Shown here: in pieces, positions 18,201 to 26,620 of the stretch
Layout: every line of letters starts with the position of its first letter
Numbering within the stretch: position 1 is the first letter of the stretch
NCBI RefSeq assembly: GCF_021497505.1
Contig: NZ_CP069349.1
Coordinates: forward strand, 1,703,001-1,767,000
DNA: 64,000 nucleotides
Direction: 5' to 3'
Source of the DNA: Turicibacter sp. TJ11
Lineage (GTDB): Bacteria > Bacillota_I > Bacilli_A > MOL361 > Turicibacteraceae
Notes under the pieces: model-generated
Databases searched by the model: none
The model's input: the letters and a program-made list of their open reading frames with translations, nothing else
What the model was told of the DNA's origin: nothing
Translations under genes and position numbers: made by a program

Positions 18201-20685
18201 GCCATCCTTTATCTAATGCACGTGTATAATACTCATATGATGGGAAGTGTGCACTACTGCGAATTGGTCCATCACCATTTCCAACTTCAATTAATGTAAT
18301 TAACTCGTCAATTTCTTCATCATAAAAACCAAAATCTACGAAATCTCCGAATGTTGTCCCTGGGTGATTGAACTGTGAAACAGATTGTGATTGGGTTTTT
18401 AAAGCTTCGTAATAATTACGTAAATTCATCGCAGCATTTGTACGAGTTTCGAATCCTTGTGTATTGAATGTATTCATATGACCGTACTTTCCAGTACCTG
18501 CTGACCATGTCATCTCATAGGCATAAATAGCTGTAAACTCATGATCTTTATTATATTTATCTGCCGCACTTAATCCAGTTTGCCATTTCTCACTCATTGA
18601 TCCATCAGCAATATTTGCCTCTGTATCATTATCAAACGAGTTTGAGTGGTCTGTTACAGCTAAGAAGTCTACACCGGCTTTATCTTTAGCATAAGTGTAA
18701 GCATCATCAATTGATCCAGCACCATCTGATAAATTAGTATGTGAGTGTAATTGACCAAAGTATAAGTTTCGTGCCACATCCGCTACCTTAAATGTCCACT
18801 CTTTTTCAGTTTCATTACCTGCTTTATCTGCTAATTGTAACTTCACTGTATAAGTTCCATTTTCTAATGCTTCATCAACTTGGTAACTTAGTTCTGTTTC
18901 AGTCACTACTGCTTTATCGGTAATATCATTTTCATTAAAGAATAACTTAATTGAATCGATATTAATTCCTGAACGATCACAATATTTAGCTGAAATTTTA
19001 GGTGTTTTATTTTTACCTAAGTTTGCGTTATCAGCAGGTGAAACTGATGTAATTTCTGGTTTCGTGTAATCATCTGATGAAACTTTAACTGTCATTGTTT
19101 CTGAGGTTGCTTTATTTCCTTCAATATCAGAAGCTTCAATCTTATATTCAATTCCTTTAGCATCTAATTCTTTCTTAGAAATAACACCTTGATAAACACC
19201 ATCTATCAATCCCATTGGAACTGATTTAAAATCTTCTGTTCCAATCACGCGATAAAATAACGTGACATCTCCCACTTTACGATTATCTGTTACCTTAGCT
19301 TTAACAGTCATATCATAATCTAAATTTCCTGAATCTACGATATCAACTAACGAAATGACTGGCGCTTCAGTATCCTCTTCTTTTTCCCCTAATGCTTGTG
19401 CATATAAGCTCATATCATCAAAGGCAATATTCATTTGTCCTTTTTCTTCAATATAAATTCGAATACGTGTTGCATCTTCTGGAATACGAACTCCGTAGTT
19501 TTCGTATTTCGCTTCAAATGAGTTAAACATCGCTAAGTCTTTCCACTCATCTTTGAAATTTGATTGATACTGTACACGTAAAACTGTTGTACCACTTGCC
19601 TGTGAGCTATTTCCTTTAGCTGCAAATTTCAATAATCCATTTTCAACTAAACGGAACTCCTCAGTTGTAATGTATTGTCCTTTTTTAGAGAATTTAACGG
19701 AAGGAGCTGCTACGTTTCCAGAATTATACTTATCGTCACTTGTTGAGTTAGTTTCCCATCCCTCAGCTAGTTTAGGAAAATCTTTAAATCCTTCGTTAAA
19801 AACAGTAACAGGATAATCTTTACTTTCTGTCACTTCAATACGTTTTTGTCCGACATATTTCTTACCATCAATCATTGTTGTTGCAGCAACTTGACTAACT
19901 CCTGTCGCTAACGCTTGCATTTTTCCTGCATCATTAACTTTTAAAACATTTGATTCTGTTGATTCAAATGTAACATCTGAGACTACTTCTCCTTCAGTCG
20001 TTGTCACTTGTAATGTCGAAGTCATTCCAACTTCAAGTGTTGAGGCACCAGATACAACTAATTCACCATAAGCATCCACTTCTGGTTTAGACTCTGAATC
20101 GTTGCCTGGTGTTTCTTCTGTTGAATCTTCTCCCATTGTTCCCGTTCCATAAATAGCAATATCATCGATTGAAATATTTCCTAATGATTTTTTAATTCCA
20201 AATCGAACTTGAGTAACGGCTTGTGAAAGATCAAATGTTAATGTCTCTTTTTCTTCGGTAATAACATCTTCAAAAATAATCTTCCATTCATTATTTTCTA
20301 AAACTTCAACAATAAGTTGTGATGTGAAACCATTGTTTCCACCATTTCCTTTTGTTAAAAACGATAATTTCCCTTGAGATTCCAATTTAAAGATGGGTGA
20401 TGTTAATGTCTGTCCGCTTTGTTCTAATTTTACAGCAGGTGCATTTTCACCACTTTGTGCAATATTATTATAAATTGGACGCTCTACCTTTGTATTAGCT
20501 TCCACCCAACCTTCAGGCATCTCTACCTTGTAGTTATCAAAACCTTCTTTAAAGATTAAAGATTGTTCTACTTCCGAAAAAATCTCCTGTGCGTAGACTT
20601 TCGGGCTTGGAATAATTATTCCTGATGTTACGATACTAAAAGCTAACGTACTATTTAGCATCTTTTTAAAAAATACTGTCCTCAT
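15265..20685 (-). CDS. Giant multidomain surface protein with PHP phosphoesterase domain and sortase-like tail
   Basis: A secreted, probably wall-attached protein of about 1,806 residues. The start at ATG 20685 (GGAGG five bases upstream) gives a signal peptide ending near KVYAQ. Domains by approximate residue: a jelly-roll-like module (35-190), an Ig-like BIG2-type module (200-290), a second jelly-roll-like module (295-430), Ig-like modules (440-635), a PHP domain of the CehA type (640-940) with metal ligands HSHTNLSDG, TDHSNSF, FNHPGT and DNHKG, a CARDB-like module (980-1080), a DUF4350/GATase-like module (1085-1330), two OB-fold modules (1370-1560), a Gly/Asn repeat tract (about 1670-1765) and a tail with TPETG, a hydrophobic helix and KRHSKSE. 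TPETG departs from LPxTG. PHP domains cleave phosphate esters, so an extracellular phosphodiesterase or nuclease is plausible but unproven. An IS66 element lies 56 bases upstream. Confidence 0.85.
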   Translation of the reverse strand: MRTVFFKKMLNSTLAFSIVTSGIIIPSPKVYAQEIFSEVEQSLIFKEGFDNYKVEMPEGWVEANTKVERPIYNNIAQSGENAPAVKLEQSGQTLTSPIFKLESQGKLSFLTKGNGGNNGFTSQLIVEVLENNEWKIIFEDVITEEKETLTFDLSQAVTQVRFGIKKSLGNISIDDIAIYGTGTMGEDSTEETPGNDSESKPEVDAYGELVVSGASTLEVGMTSTLQVTTTEGEVVSDVTFESTESNVLKVNDAGKMQALATGVSQVAATTMIDGKKYVGQKRIEVTESKDYPVTVFNEGFKDFPKLAEGWETNSTSDDKYNSGNVAAPSVKFSKKGQYITTEEFRLVENGLLKFAAKGNSSQASGTTVLRVQYQSNFKDEWKDLAMFNSFEAKYENYGVRIPEDATRIRIYIEEKGQMNIAFDDMSLYAQALGEKEEDTEAPVISLVDIVDSGNLDYDMTVKAKVTDNRKVGDVTLFYRVIGTEDFKSVPMGLIDGVYQGVISKKELDAKGIEYKIEASDIEGNKATSETMTVKVSSDDYTKPEITSVSPADNANLGKNKTPKISAKYCDRSGINIDSIKLFFNENDITDKAVVTETELSYQVDEALENGTYTVKLQLADKAGNETEKEWTFKVADVARNLYFGQLHSHTNLSDGAGSIDDAYTYAKDKAGVDFLAVTDHSNSFDNDTEANIADGSMSEKWQTGLSAADKYNKDHEFTAIYAYEMTWSAGTGKYGHMNTFNTQGFETRTNAAMNLRNYYEALKTQSQSVSQFNHPGTTFGDFVDFGFYDEEIDELITLIEVGNGDGPIRSSAHFPSYEYYTRALDKGWHVAPTNNQDNHKGLWGNANTARTVIEAEELTRDSLYEAIRERRVYSTEDENLHISYELNGATMGSILSEQDSAEVYIKVMDPDASDTIDKIQLITDGGRVAHEITDVDATEKEWAFSFEPEVSSTYYYVKVTQNDLDIAVTAPVWIGEKENVGISSVTASSSKLLVGDEVTVDAVVYNNEPTAITNVKVEYFLNGSTTAVAKDVLANIAPSDTATLSAKFPLTKKGKNVIEAVITLNINGAERTYTERIEVRTFDTTEVSHVLIDGSKENGYVTGTYPDNMKYVTELVGQEGGIVKINKETITPEILNGIDVLIITDPSDKFYYSDDEVLAIKAFVEAGGDLIITSKADYKDAEGEYQNATQGNKILESIGATIRFNDDQVIDPVENGGQTYRLYFDDYNEESIYTKGIDFGKIEQGNAKNTDYKFSFYSGNSVLIPQGAKNIDAVVRGHETTQSDDADKKGDNTPVSGNDIIALAVETLPNGSKIVASGVTFFSDFEADPNRDYSNRTIIKNLINDLAPAKAAQITPIAELHVDENGDNEPDLKGETRTIEGIVTAGNSNPLTSFFDVVYVQDETGGITIHPIANTKLKLGQKVRITGVVGSYEGDTQLGEVQELTDVEIINESINLVDATALSTADSMLEKYEGLLVSAQGIVKSIDVKAGNIIINDGSGDARVHINGYIGGGTSGDQPETWSSRIQVGDTLSVIGLAAEDAAGKRIRVRDTDEVIVVNESQDAEVNVPQSLKDKIDTGVLLPVSGDATKENPLVLQVADNATVESIKKLIDGYEVIVKIANARQEITYNLILKNSQDTHYLSLMVSPSNTEVINYLNQLLDNNENENNGENGNNNGNGNNNGNGNNNGNGNNNGNGNNNGNGNNNGNGNNNGNGNNNGNGNNNGNGNNNGNGNNNGNGNNNGNGNNNGNGNNNGNGNNNGNGNNASIVTPETGYGYLMNWLVVGTILLVIGYTIQLTNKRHSKSE
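15391..15674. repeat. 18-bp tandem repeat encoding Gly/Asn (GNGNNN) units
   Basis: About 15-16 near-identical copies of TTTCCGTTTCCGTTGTTG-type units (plus strand). The differences are mostly synonymous GTT/ATT changes. On the coding minus strand this is a (GNGNNN) spacer between the catalytic part of the surface protein and its wall anchor. The unit is a multiple of three, so gain or loss of copies keeps the frame; because it contains no stop in other frames either, it creates spurious long ORFs. Confidence 0.95.
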
Positions 20686-20732
20686 ATGATCCTCCACTTA
20701 TTTATTTGCTGTTATATGATTGGCCTTTTATA

Positions 20733-20740
20733 ACAACTAA
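20733..20740. repeat. Left 8-bp target site duplication of the IS66 element
   Basis: ACAACTAA, identical to 22368-22375 on the other side of the element. Confidence 0.92.
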
Positions 20741-20773
20741 GTAACTATTCAGCCTAGTAGAAAAGAGTATCAC

Positions 20774-20806
20774 AAAAAGGAGTGCTCATTTAGTGAAGTA
20801 CTCCTT
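20774..20806 (-). terminator. Terminator of the IS66 transposase gene
   Basis: AAGGAGT/ACTCCTT stem with T5 on the minus strand, inside the element after the tnpC stop. It would limit read-through from the element into the surface protein gene. Confidence 0.6.
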
Positions 20807-20813
20807 GTGAATG

Positions 20814-22223
20814 TTATGAAAATTGAATCGTATTTCCCATTAAAATGGTTTCAATACTTTCGATAATATTTAATCCTTGCTTTTGACAAGTAGAGATGAA
20901 ACCTCTGATTCGGGCGAAACAATGAGCACCTTTTTCTGTTCGGAAACATCCGGATATTTTTTGTTTAGTTTTAGTCATTCGGACATCACGCTCAGCTAAA
21001 TTATTATCAAACGGAACTTCAACTTGATACAGAAATTCTAATACTTCTTCTTGTCGTTTCGATAAACGATTGAGTAATCGAACGGAATCCGTATTCTTTT
21101 CATGCAGTTTTAAAGGATTCTCACGGTAACCCTCTTCGATGATTTGTTGGTATCGTTTCTCAAACTCCTGTATTTTAGATAAGGGTAAAGGATATTCCGT
21201 CTCTTCTGAATAAGTTTTAGCTTCAAGTAATAATTTCGTCATGTTTTTTGCCCACTGTTGGTTCTCAAAATCGATGATTCCTTTAAACTCTCTTAAATGA
21301 TGAACGTTACATAAAGCATGCGTACAATCATCATATTTAAAATACGGGGTCCAATGGTCATGGATGACGGTTCCTTTGAAAGAGGGAAGAATGCCATTGG
21401 CTTCAATGGCTTGAGAGCCACGCTTTTCATGAACAAAGTAATGCGTGAATTTTTGATTTGAAGTCACGTGAAGCCAGTGTCTCTTTCCATTGACATAACA
21501 GCCTGTTTCATCTAAATGAAGATGATTTGATGCCAAAAGATTTTCTTTGATTGAGGCTTCAGTCGTTTCTAATAACTCATCACATCGTTTCGTCATATTC
21601 ACCAGTGTTCCTTGGCTGATGGTCGCTTTGAAAATATCTTGAGTCAATTGTTTCAGACGGTTGAAAGGAATCAATTGATAGTGACTGAAATAAGTTAATA
21701 CACTTGTTAAATGTGGCCCATATTGTGTCGGTTGTGTGACATGTTTCGGAAATAGTCCTTCATTTTTAAAGTGACAGTTAGGACATACTTTAATTTGGGA
21801 TTGATGCTCAGTCACTTGAAGCCTTAAGCTCGGTAAATCAAAAACTTGACGTCGAATCGTTTTTTGAGGTTCAACGTTTTCTAAACAACACCCACACCCT
21901 TGGCAAGTTTTCGGATGATGTGTGACGACATGATCCGGATCTTTTATCATTTTTAAGGTTGAACCTTGATGTCCGACTTGACCACCCGGTTTTTTATTTG
22001 AAGGTTGACGCAAACTTTTTGTCTTTTTAAAACCATCGGTTGACGGAGGTAAGCTACTATTTTGACTGGTTTGATTTGATTGTTTTTCAAGTTTCTTAAG
22101 GCGAGCATCTAAATCTGAAACAGTCTGAGATAACTCAGAGATTTGAGTGGAAAGTCCTTGAACTAAACTAATAACGGATTGAATCCCCTCCTGATAAACT
22201 TTGATGATTTCAGATTCTGACAT
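20814..22223 (-). CDS. IS66-family transposase TnpC
   Basis: DDE transposase of 469 residues. An N-terminal coiled coil (about 10-50) is followed by a Ser/Pro linker (QNSSLPPSTDGFKK), a zinc finger (CQGCGCC and CPNCHF, about 110-160) and the catalytic core with Asp in HLDETGCY, Asp in VIHDHWTPY and Glu in NNLAERDVRM. The usual C-terminal IS66 region (GFISTCQKQGLN) is present, so the gene appears intact and potentially active. The native promoter of the neighbouring surface gene now lies directly outside the right end, pointing into this gene. Confidence 0.96.
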   Translation of the reverse strand: MSESEIIKVYQEGIQSVISLVQGLSTQISELSQTVSDLDARLKKLEKQSNQTSQNSSLPPSTDGFKKTKSLRQPSNKKPGGQVGHQGSTLKMIKDPDHVVTHHPKTCQGCGCCLENVEPQKTIRRQVFDLPSLRLQVTEHQSQIKVCPNCHFKNEGLFPKHVTQPTQYGPHLTSVLTYFSHYQLIPFNRLKQLTQDIFKATISQGTLVNMTKRCDELLETTEASIKENLLASNHLHLDETGCYVNGKRHWLHVTSNQKFTHYFVHEKRGSQAIEANGILPSFKGTVIHDHWTPYFKYDDCTHALCNVHHLREFKGIIDFENQQWAKNMTKLLLEAKTYSEETEYPLPLSKIQEFEKRYQQIIEEGYRENPLKLHEKNTDSVRLLNRLSKRQEEVLEFLYQVEVPFDNNLAERDVRMTKTKQKISGCFRTEKGAHCFARIRGFISTCQKQGLNIIESIETILMGNTIQFS

Positions 22224-22367
22224 GAGATGACACCTTCTTCTAAAGTTGGAATAGTAAGGATATTATAACGTAAATCTTACAAATAGGTAAGTTATTCACG
22301 AGAGCTACATATCATTAACAAAAACACCAAGGAATGGAATTCATTTACTTGGTGGCTGAATAGTTAC

Positions 22368-22375
22368 ACAACTAA
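22368..22375. repeat. Right 8-bp target site duplication of the IS66 element
   Basis: ACAACTAA, identical to 20733-20740. Confidence 0.92.
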
Positions 22376-22380
22376 AACAA

Positions 22381-22389
22381 ATTATACCA
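22381..22389 (-). promoter_or_regulatory. Extended -10 promoter cut off from the surface protein gene by IS66
   Basis: TGGTATAAT on the minus strand, a TGnTATAAT extended -10 element. The predicted start of transcription falls at about 22374, inside the target duplication. Before insertion it would have been about 65 bases upstream of the surface protein ATG; now it reads into the transposase gene. Confidence 0.5.
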
Positions 22390-22454
22390 AATTAACTCAA
22401 TTTTTTTGTTATTTTTTTGTAATAAATTAATTATTTTGTAAAATTATAGAATTT

Positions 22455-22484
22455 AAAAAGCTATCTCATTGTGAGATAGCTTTC
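22455..22484 (-). terminator. Terminator after the YibE/F gene
   Basis: AAAGCTATCTCA/TGAGATAGCTTT hairpin with a trailing A/T-rich segment on the minus strand. Confidence 0.8.
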
Positions 22485-22489
22485 TTTAA

Positions 22490-23626
22490 CTATATTTTTT
22501 TATACATATAGGCGGCAATTAAAACTGTGATTGGAACAGTAATAACAATTCCAATACTTCCAGCTAATCCCTGAACTAACTCTGTTCCAAGAACATCTAA
22601 GTTAATTAACTGCATTTCGCTAATTGTTGCGGAGTAAATTAAAATAGCAGTAGTTAATGAACCTCCAGCTAAGGCTAAGATCAGTGTATTAGTCATTGTT
22701 CCGATCATATCTGTTCCGACATTCATTCCACTTTGAATTAATTCTTTCATCGTTAATTTTGAGTTAACAGAAACTAATTCAAACATCGAAGAGGAAATAG
22801 ACATAGCTACATCCATTACAGCTCCTAAAGAAGCGATTAAAATTGATGCTAACAGTAATCCTTTTACCTGAAGCTTACTCGTTTCAGATACATAAAGTAA
22901 TGCCTCAGTATCTTGCATTGTTCCACCTGATAAATGAGCTAAGTCACTGAAAATATAAGCGATTAATGTTGCAATTAGGACACCTGCTAATGTTCCTAAA
23001 ATAGCAGTCAGAGATTTTTTGTTTAATCCCGCTACTAACCATAAAGTGACTAATGTGCTTAAAACAACAATAATAAGAGCAGCTAATACAGGATGCATTC
23101 CTCCTAACATTAACGGTAACATTAAAAAAATCACACAAATTCCTGTAAAGAATAAAGAGACTAATGACTTAACACCTTTAAATTTCCCAATCCACGTGAC
23201 TAAGGCACAAAAAATAACTCCTAATAAAACTAATACGTGGTGGCGCTTATAACTACTAACAGTCAAATCAAGAATTTCTCCTTCATCTAAATAAGCACCG
23301 ACAATAATATTTGTTCCCGGTTTAACAATTGTGTTATATAAGCGGCTAATATGATTTTTAAATGTATACTCGTTTCCTTCATATGGCCCATCTGTTAACT
23401 TTACACGTATTTCTTGTATACCAACTATAAATTCTTCGGTATAGTTATCAGGCCCAAGATCTTCATCTTGAACTTCTAATACCGTTGCACCGTAATATTG
23501 AACGTCACGATTTAATCGATTCGGTAAATATCCACCTTCAAAAATTAATCCTGAAATCCAAACAATAAATCCTGAAACAATCATAACCAATACTAAAGGT
23601 AATCCTTCTCTACTCCAATTTCTCAT
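22490..23626 (-). CDS. YibE/F-like polytopic membrane protein
   Basis: A 378-residue integral membrane protein. It has one N-terminal helix (about 10-30), an extracytoplasmic or beta-rich segment (about 35-125) with VQYYGATVLEVQDED, and about seven further helices (130-375). This layout is that of the YibE/F family, whose molecular function is not established. TAGGAGG precedes the ATG. It stands as a single-gene unit with a terminator; neighbours do not suggest a role. Confidence 0.85.
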   Translation of the reverse strand: MRNWSREGLPLVLVMIVSGFIVWISGLIFEGGYLPNRLNRDVQYYGATVLEVQDEDLGPDNYTEEFIVGIQEIRVKLTDGPYEGNEYTFKNHISRLYNTIVKPGTNIIVGAYLDEGEILDLTVSSYKRHHVLVLLGVIFCALVTWIGKFKGVKSLVSLFFTGICVIFLMLPLMLGGMHPVLAALIIVVLSTLVTLWLVAGLNKKSLTAILGTLAGVLIATLIAYIFSDLAHLSGGTMQDTEALLYVSETSKLQVKGLLLASILIASLGAVMDVAMSISSSMFELVSVNSKLTMKELIQSGMNVGTDMIGTMTNTLILALAGGSLTTAILIYSATISEMQLINLDVLGTELVQGLAGSIGIVITVPITVLIAAYMYKKI

Positions 23627-23939
23627 TAAAAATCCTCCTAGTTGTGTCTAATCCTCTAACATACATTTCAATAAAAATGGAATGTTATACCTATTAAGTA
23701 TACACCACTACAATAAATAACAAAATATTGCAATTATTGATATTTGATAAAGTTATCTCTGTCTATTGCGAATAAGTATGACCTAAAATTTTTTAAATCT
23801 ACCACATCAATAATCATTAAAGCACATTAAAAATTTGAAGAGGATCATCTACTATGTTTTAAGAATTTTCCACATTTTTAAAAGTAACACACTAAGTTAA
23901 ATAAAAAATGAGACTATCTCTTTTGAGATAGTCTCATTT
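23627..23939. other. Intergenic region between degV and the YibE/F gene
   Basis: 313 AT-rich bases. It contains a possible promoter for the YibE/F gene (TTGTTA at 23723-23718 and TATACT at 23702-23697 on the minus strand, spacing 15, so weak) and the degV terminator. No ORF or repeat is seen. Confidence 0.5.
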
Positions 23940-23942
23940 TTA
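23903..23942 (-). terminator. degV terminator
   Basis: Strong hairpin AATGAGACTATCTC/GAGATAGTCTCATT with A and T runs on both sides, so it may work in both directions. Confidence 0.85.
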
Positions 23943-24791
23943 TTTATGTTTAACCCATCCAATAGCTACAGCACCTGGTCCACCATGAACGGCAACAACA
24001 AGTGAGATTGGATAAATTTTAACTTCATGATTTGGATAAGCTGCTTGTAATTCAGCTTGAGCGATTTTTGCTCCTTCTTCATTTCCAATATGCATAACGA
24101 CTAATTGATAATCTTCTGTTAAATTAGCTTCTTTACCAATTTCGATTAAACGTTTTAATGATTTCTTAAACGTACGGATTTTTTCAATAGCTTGTAAGGT
24201 TCCATCAGGTTGAATTTGACAAATTGGTTTAATTTGTAGTAAGCTTCCGATTGCTGCTTCAACGTTTGATAAACGTCCACCTTTACGTAAGTTCGTTAAA
24301 TCATTAATCGCTGCATAGAATTGATTATTTTCACGGATCATTTCTAAGTATTCAAGGATTTCTTGTGCTGAAGCACCTTCTTGTGCTTTTTTCGCTGCAT
24401 AAACCGCAAACATTCCTTGTGTATACGTGACAGTACGTGAATCAAAGACATGAATATGATCTTTATTGACCATTTCAGCACATGTTTTCGCTGTTTGGTG
24501 ACTTCCACTTAACTGACTTGAAATGTTAATGTGAATAATATCTTCATATCCTTGTGCAAATAATGATTCATATAATTCGATCGTTTGCCCTGGTGAAGGT
24601 TGTGATGTAGTTGGTAATCCACTATAGTTTGCACAACGATCTATAAATTCTTCGGGTGTCATATCAATAAATTCACGGTAAGACTCTGTTCCAAACACAA
24701 TTGAAATATAGTTTATATGAATATTTAATGCTTTAAGTTCTTCAGCAGGAATACATCCTGTGCTGTCAGATACGATTGCAACTTTTACCAT
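23940..24791 (-). CDS. DegV family fatty-acid-binding protein (first of a pair)
   Basis: DegV/FakB proteins bind a fatty acid and, in characterised cases, present it to the fatty-acid kinase FakA. The product has about 283 residues, starting MVKVAIVSDSTGCIP. The ATG at 24791 is chosen because GGGAGGT lies at the right distance; the longer TTG frame would overlap that site. Family motifs are the N-terminal SDST, TSQPSPGQ (about 60) and the NINISSQLSGSH segment. It lies a few bases downstream of a second degV, so the two form an operon. No fakA is visible in the window. Confidence 0.92.
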   Translation of the reverse strand: MVKVAIVSDSTGCIPAEELKALNIHINYISIVFGTESYREFIDMTPEEFIDRCANYSGLPTTSQPSPGQTIELYESLFAQGYEDIIHINISSQLSGSHQTAKTCAEMVNKDHIHVFDSRTVTYTQGMFAVYAAKKAQEGASAQEILEYLEMIRENNQFYAAINDLTNLRKGGRLSNVEAAIGSLLQIKPICQIQPDGTLQAIEKIRTFKKSLKRLIEIGKEANLTEDYQLVVMHIGNEEGAKIAQAELQAAYPNHEVKIYPISLVVAVHGGPGAVAIGWVKHK

Positions 24792-24816
24792 ATCTTTACC
24801 TCCCAAGATAGTTTAA

Positions 24817-25683
24817 TTATATATTATATTGTTCAGGCATCCAGCAGGCTCCTACTCCACCACGTCCGAAGTGGATCGCCATAACTGGCCCAATCTCGTT
24901 TCCTACATGTACCTCTACTAATTCTTTACATGCTTCTTCCATTAATGCTTTTAATTCGTTAGCACCTTCAATAGCATTAACGTGTGTAATACGAACAATT
25001 TGTTTTCCTGATTTTTCAACATCTGCACGTAAACGTTCAACAATCCACTTAAACACACGCTTTTTCGTACGTACTTTATCAAAAACGTCTAATTTACCAT
25101 CCGATAACCCGATGATAGGTTTAATATTTAATAAATTTCCAATACTAGCTGCTGTTTTTGATAAACGCCCTGTACGAACTAATGTATTCAAGTCATCCAC
25201 GTATAAGTACATAGGACCACGCGTTTTATAAAAATCAACGACTTTTATAACCTCGTCAATACTTTTCCCTTCTTCTAAAAGCTGGCACACACGAATTAAT
25301 ACATTTTCTACTCCGATTGATGCTGTATTCGTATCGATGACTGTGATACGATTTTCAGCTCCATCAATCATCGTACTTGCAATGCGTGCTGAGTTCACCG
25401 TTCCACTTACATTATTTGTACAGAATAATCCTAAAATATAGTCATACTTTTTAATTAAGTCTGTGTATAACTGAACAAACTCCTCCGGTGCTGGTTGTGA
25501 TGTGGAATAGTTGGCACCTTCATCAATCATACGAAATAATCGATCATTATCAATCTCTTTTTGTTCTGCATAAGCTTTACCATCAACAATAACATTTAAA
25601 TATCCATAATATACGTCTGGATATCGTTCTAAATCAACTGAAGTTAAGTTAGTAAGACTGTCTGTTACAATAGCGACTTTCAT
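24817..25683 (-). CDS. DegV family fatty-acid-binding protein (second of a pair)
   Basis: Paralogue of the downstream degV, 288 residues from MKVAIVTDSLTNL. The ATG at 25683 follows GAGGTGG at good spacing; upstream in-frame codons lack a site. It keeps YSTSQPAPEEF, the FCTNNVSGT segment and the C-terminal FGRGGVGACW. The pair differ enough that they may bind different fatty acids, as reported for FakB proteins in other Firmicutes (inference). An extended -10 element lies 29 bases upstream of this ATG and probably serves both genes. Confidence 0.92.
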   Translation of the reverse strand: MKVAIVTDSLTNLTSVDLERYPDVYYGYLNVIVDGKAYAEQKEIDNDRLFRMIDEGANYSTSQPAPEEFVQLYTDLIKKYDYILGLFCTNNVSGTVNSARIASTMIDGAENRITVIDTNTASIGVENVLIRVCQLLEEGKSIDEVIKVVDFYKTRGPMYLYVDDLNTLVRTGRLSKTAASIGNLLNIKPIIGLSDGKLDVFDKVRTKKRVFKWIVERLRADVEKSGKQIVRITHVNAIEGANELKALMEEACKELVEVHVGNEIGPVMAIHFGRGGVGACWMPEQYNI

Positions 25684-25711
25684 AATCCACCTCATTATTT
25701 TATCTATCATT

Positions 25712-25720
25712 ATTATAGCA
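25712..25720 (-). promoter_or_regulatory. Extended -10 promoter of the degV pair
   Basis: TGCTATAAT on the minus strand (TGnTATAAT), upstream of the first degV gene of the operon. Confidence 0.55.
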
Positions 25721-25904
25721 TATTTTCACTTCACTAAAATGTACGACTAATCATTATGGACAAAAAATAGTTTTATTTTCAAACCTTCTTTATATTTTAG
25801 CGAAAAAATCAAAAATGTCAACTTACCTATGTAGATTTAATAGATTAACGGATGCTCCTTATAAAAATCATGTCTAAAGTTATATCAAAGGACTTACTGT
25901 TTTA

Positions 25905-25913
25905 TGTTATAAT
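25905..25913 (+). promoter_or_regulatory. Extended -10 promoter of yigZ
   Basis: TGTTATAAT on the plus strand (TGnTATAAT), about 28 bases upstream of the chosen yigZ start. It is divergent from the degV promoter. Confidence 0.55.
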
Positions 25914-25940
25914 AAAAACAAACTAATTGAGGTGATGTCT

Positions 25941-26582
25941 TTGGAACGTTATTTAATGGTCGCTCAAGATGGTGAACATGAAATTATTGTCGATAAATCT
26001 CGTTTTATTTGTCATGTCAAACGGGTTTATACGGATCAAGAGGCGATGGAATTTATTAAAGAGATTAAAAAGCTTCATTGGAATGCCACTCATAACTGCT
26101 CTGCTTATCAAATCGGAGATTTCAATGAAATTCAAAAAGCAAATGATGACGGTGAACCAAGTGGAACGGCAGGAGTTCCTATGCTTGAGGTTCTTCGTAA
26201 ACAAGGAATTAAAAATTGCGTGGTCGTTGTGACTCGCTACTTTGGTGGAATTAAACTAGGGGCTGGTGGACTAATTCGTACATATGGAAAGTCGGTTTCA
26301 GAAGCGATTAAAGAACTTGGTGTTATTGAACGTAAAACGATGAAAACGATGTTTATAGAAGCAGACTACAATTTACTTGGAACGATTCAAAATCGATTAG
26401 AAGGAACAGATTTTTTAATTAGTCAAGTACACTATACGGATAAAGTCTCAGTTGAAGTCCTCATTGATGTAGATGCTGAAGAAACGTTTACCACTTGGAT
26501 CATTGATATTACAAATGGTAAAGTTGAAGTTATTTCTGGTGATACCTCATTCAAAGAAGTTCCCTATCATCGTGAAGCATAA
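25941..26582 (+). CDS. yigZ: YigZ/IMPACT family protein
   Basis: One of only three plus-strand genes in the window. The product (about 213 residues) has an N-terminal IMPACT/UPF0029 domain with KSRFICHVKRV, the DDGEPSGTAGVPML motif and VVTRYFGGIKLGAGGLIRTYG, and a C-terminal DUF1949 domain (about 135-205). Bacterial members are of unknown precise function; the fold is related to ribosomal-protein and elongation-factor domains. The TTG at 25941 (MERYLMVAQDG) is preferred because GAGGTGA is well spaced from it, while the ATG at 25935 touches that site. It shares a two-way terminator with rarA. Confidence 0.92.
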   Translation: MERYLMVAQDGEHEIIVDKSRFICHVKRVYTDQEAMEFIKEIKKLHWNATHNCSAYQIGDFNEIQKANDDGEPSGTAGVPMLEVLRKQGIKNCVVVVTRYFGGIKLGAGGLIRTYGKSVSEAIKELGVIERKTMKTMFIEADYNLLGTIQNRLEGTDFLISQVHYTDKVSVEVLIDVDAEETFTTWIIDITNGKVEVISGDTSFKEVPYHREA

Positions 26583-26620
26583 AAAACCATTATCCACAAT
26601 CGTTGGATAATGGTTTTTTA
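26581..26620. terminator. Bidirectional terminator between yigZ and rarA
   Basis: AAAAAACCATTATCCA/TGGATAATGGTTTTTT around a six-base loop. The A and T runs on each side serve the convergent genes. Confidence 0.9.

Larger units (their letters stand above)
20741..22367 (-). mobile_element. Complete IS66-family insertion sequence (single-gene, ISBst12-like)
   Basis: A 1,627-bp element bounded by perfect 14-bp inverted repeats, GTAACTATTCAGCC at 20741-20754 and its complement at 22354-22367. It is flanked by identical 8-bp direct repeats ACAACTAA, the duplication length known for IS66. It carries only the DDE transposase gene tnpC and none of the accessory tnpA/tnpB, as in the ISBst12 subgroup. 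The intact target duplication and ORF suggest a fairly recent insertion. It landed between the giant surface protein gene and an extended -10 promoter at 22381-22389. Confidence 0.95.
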
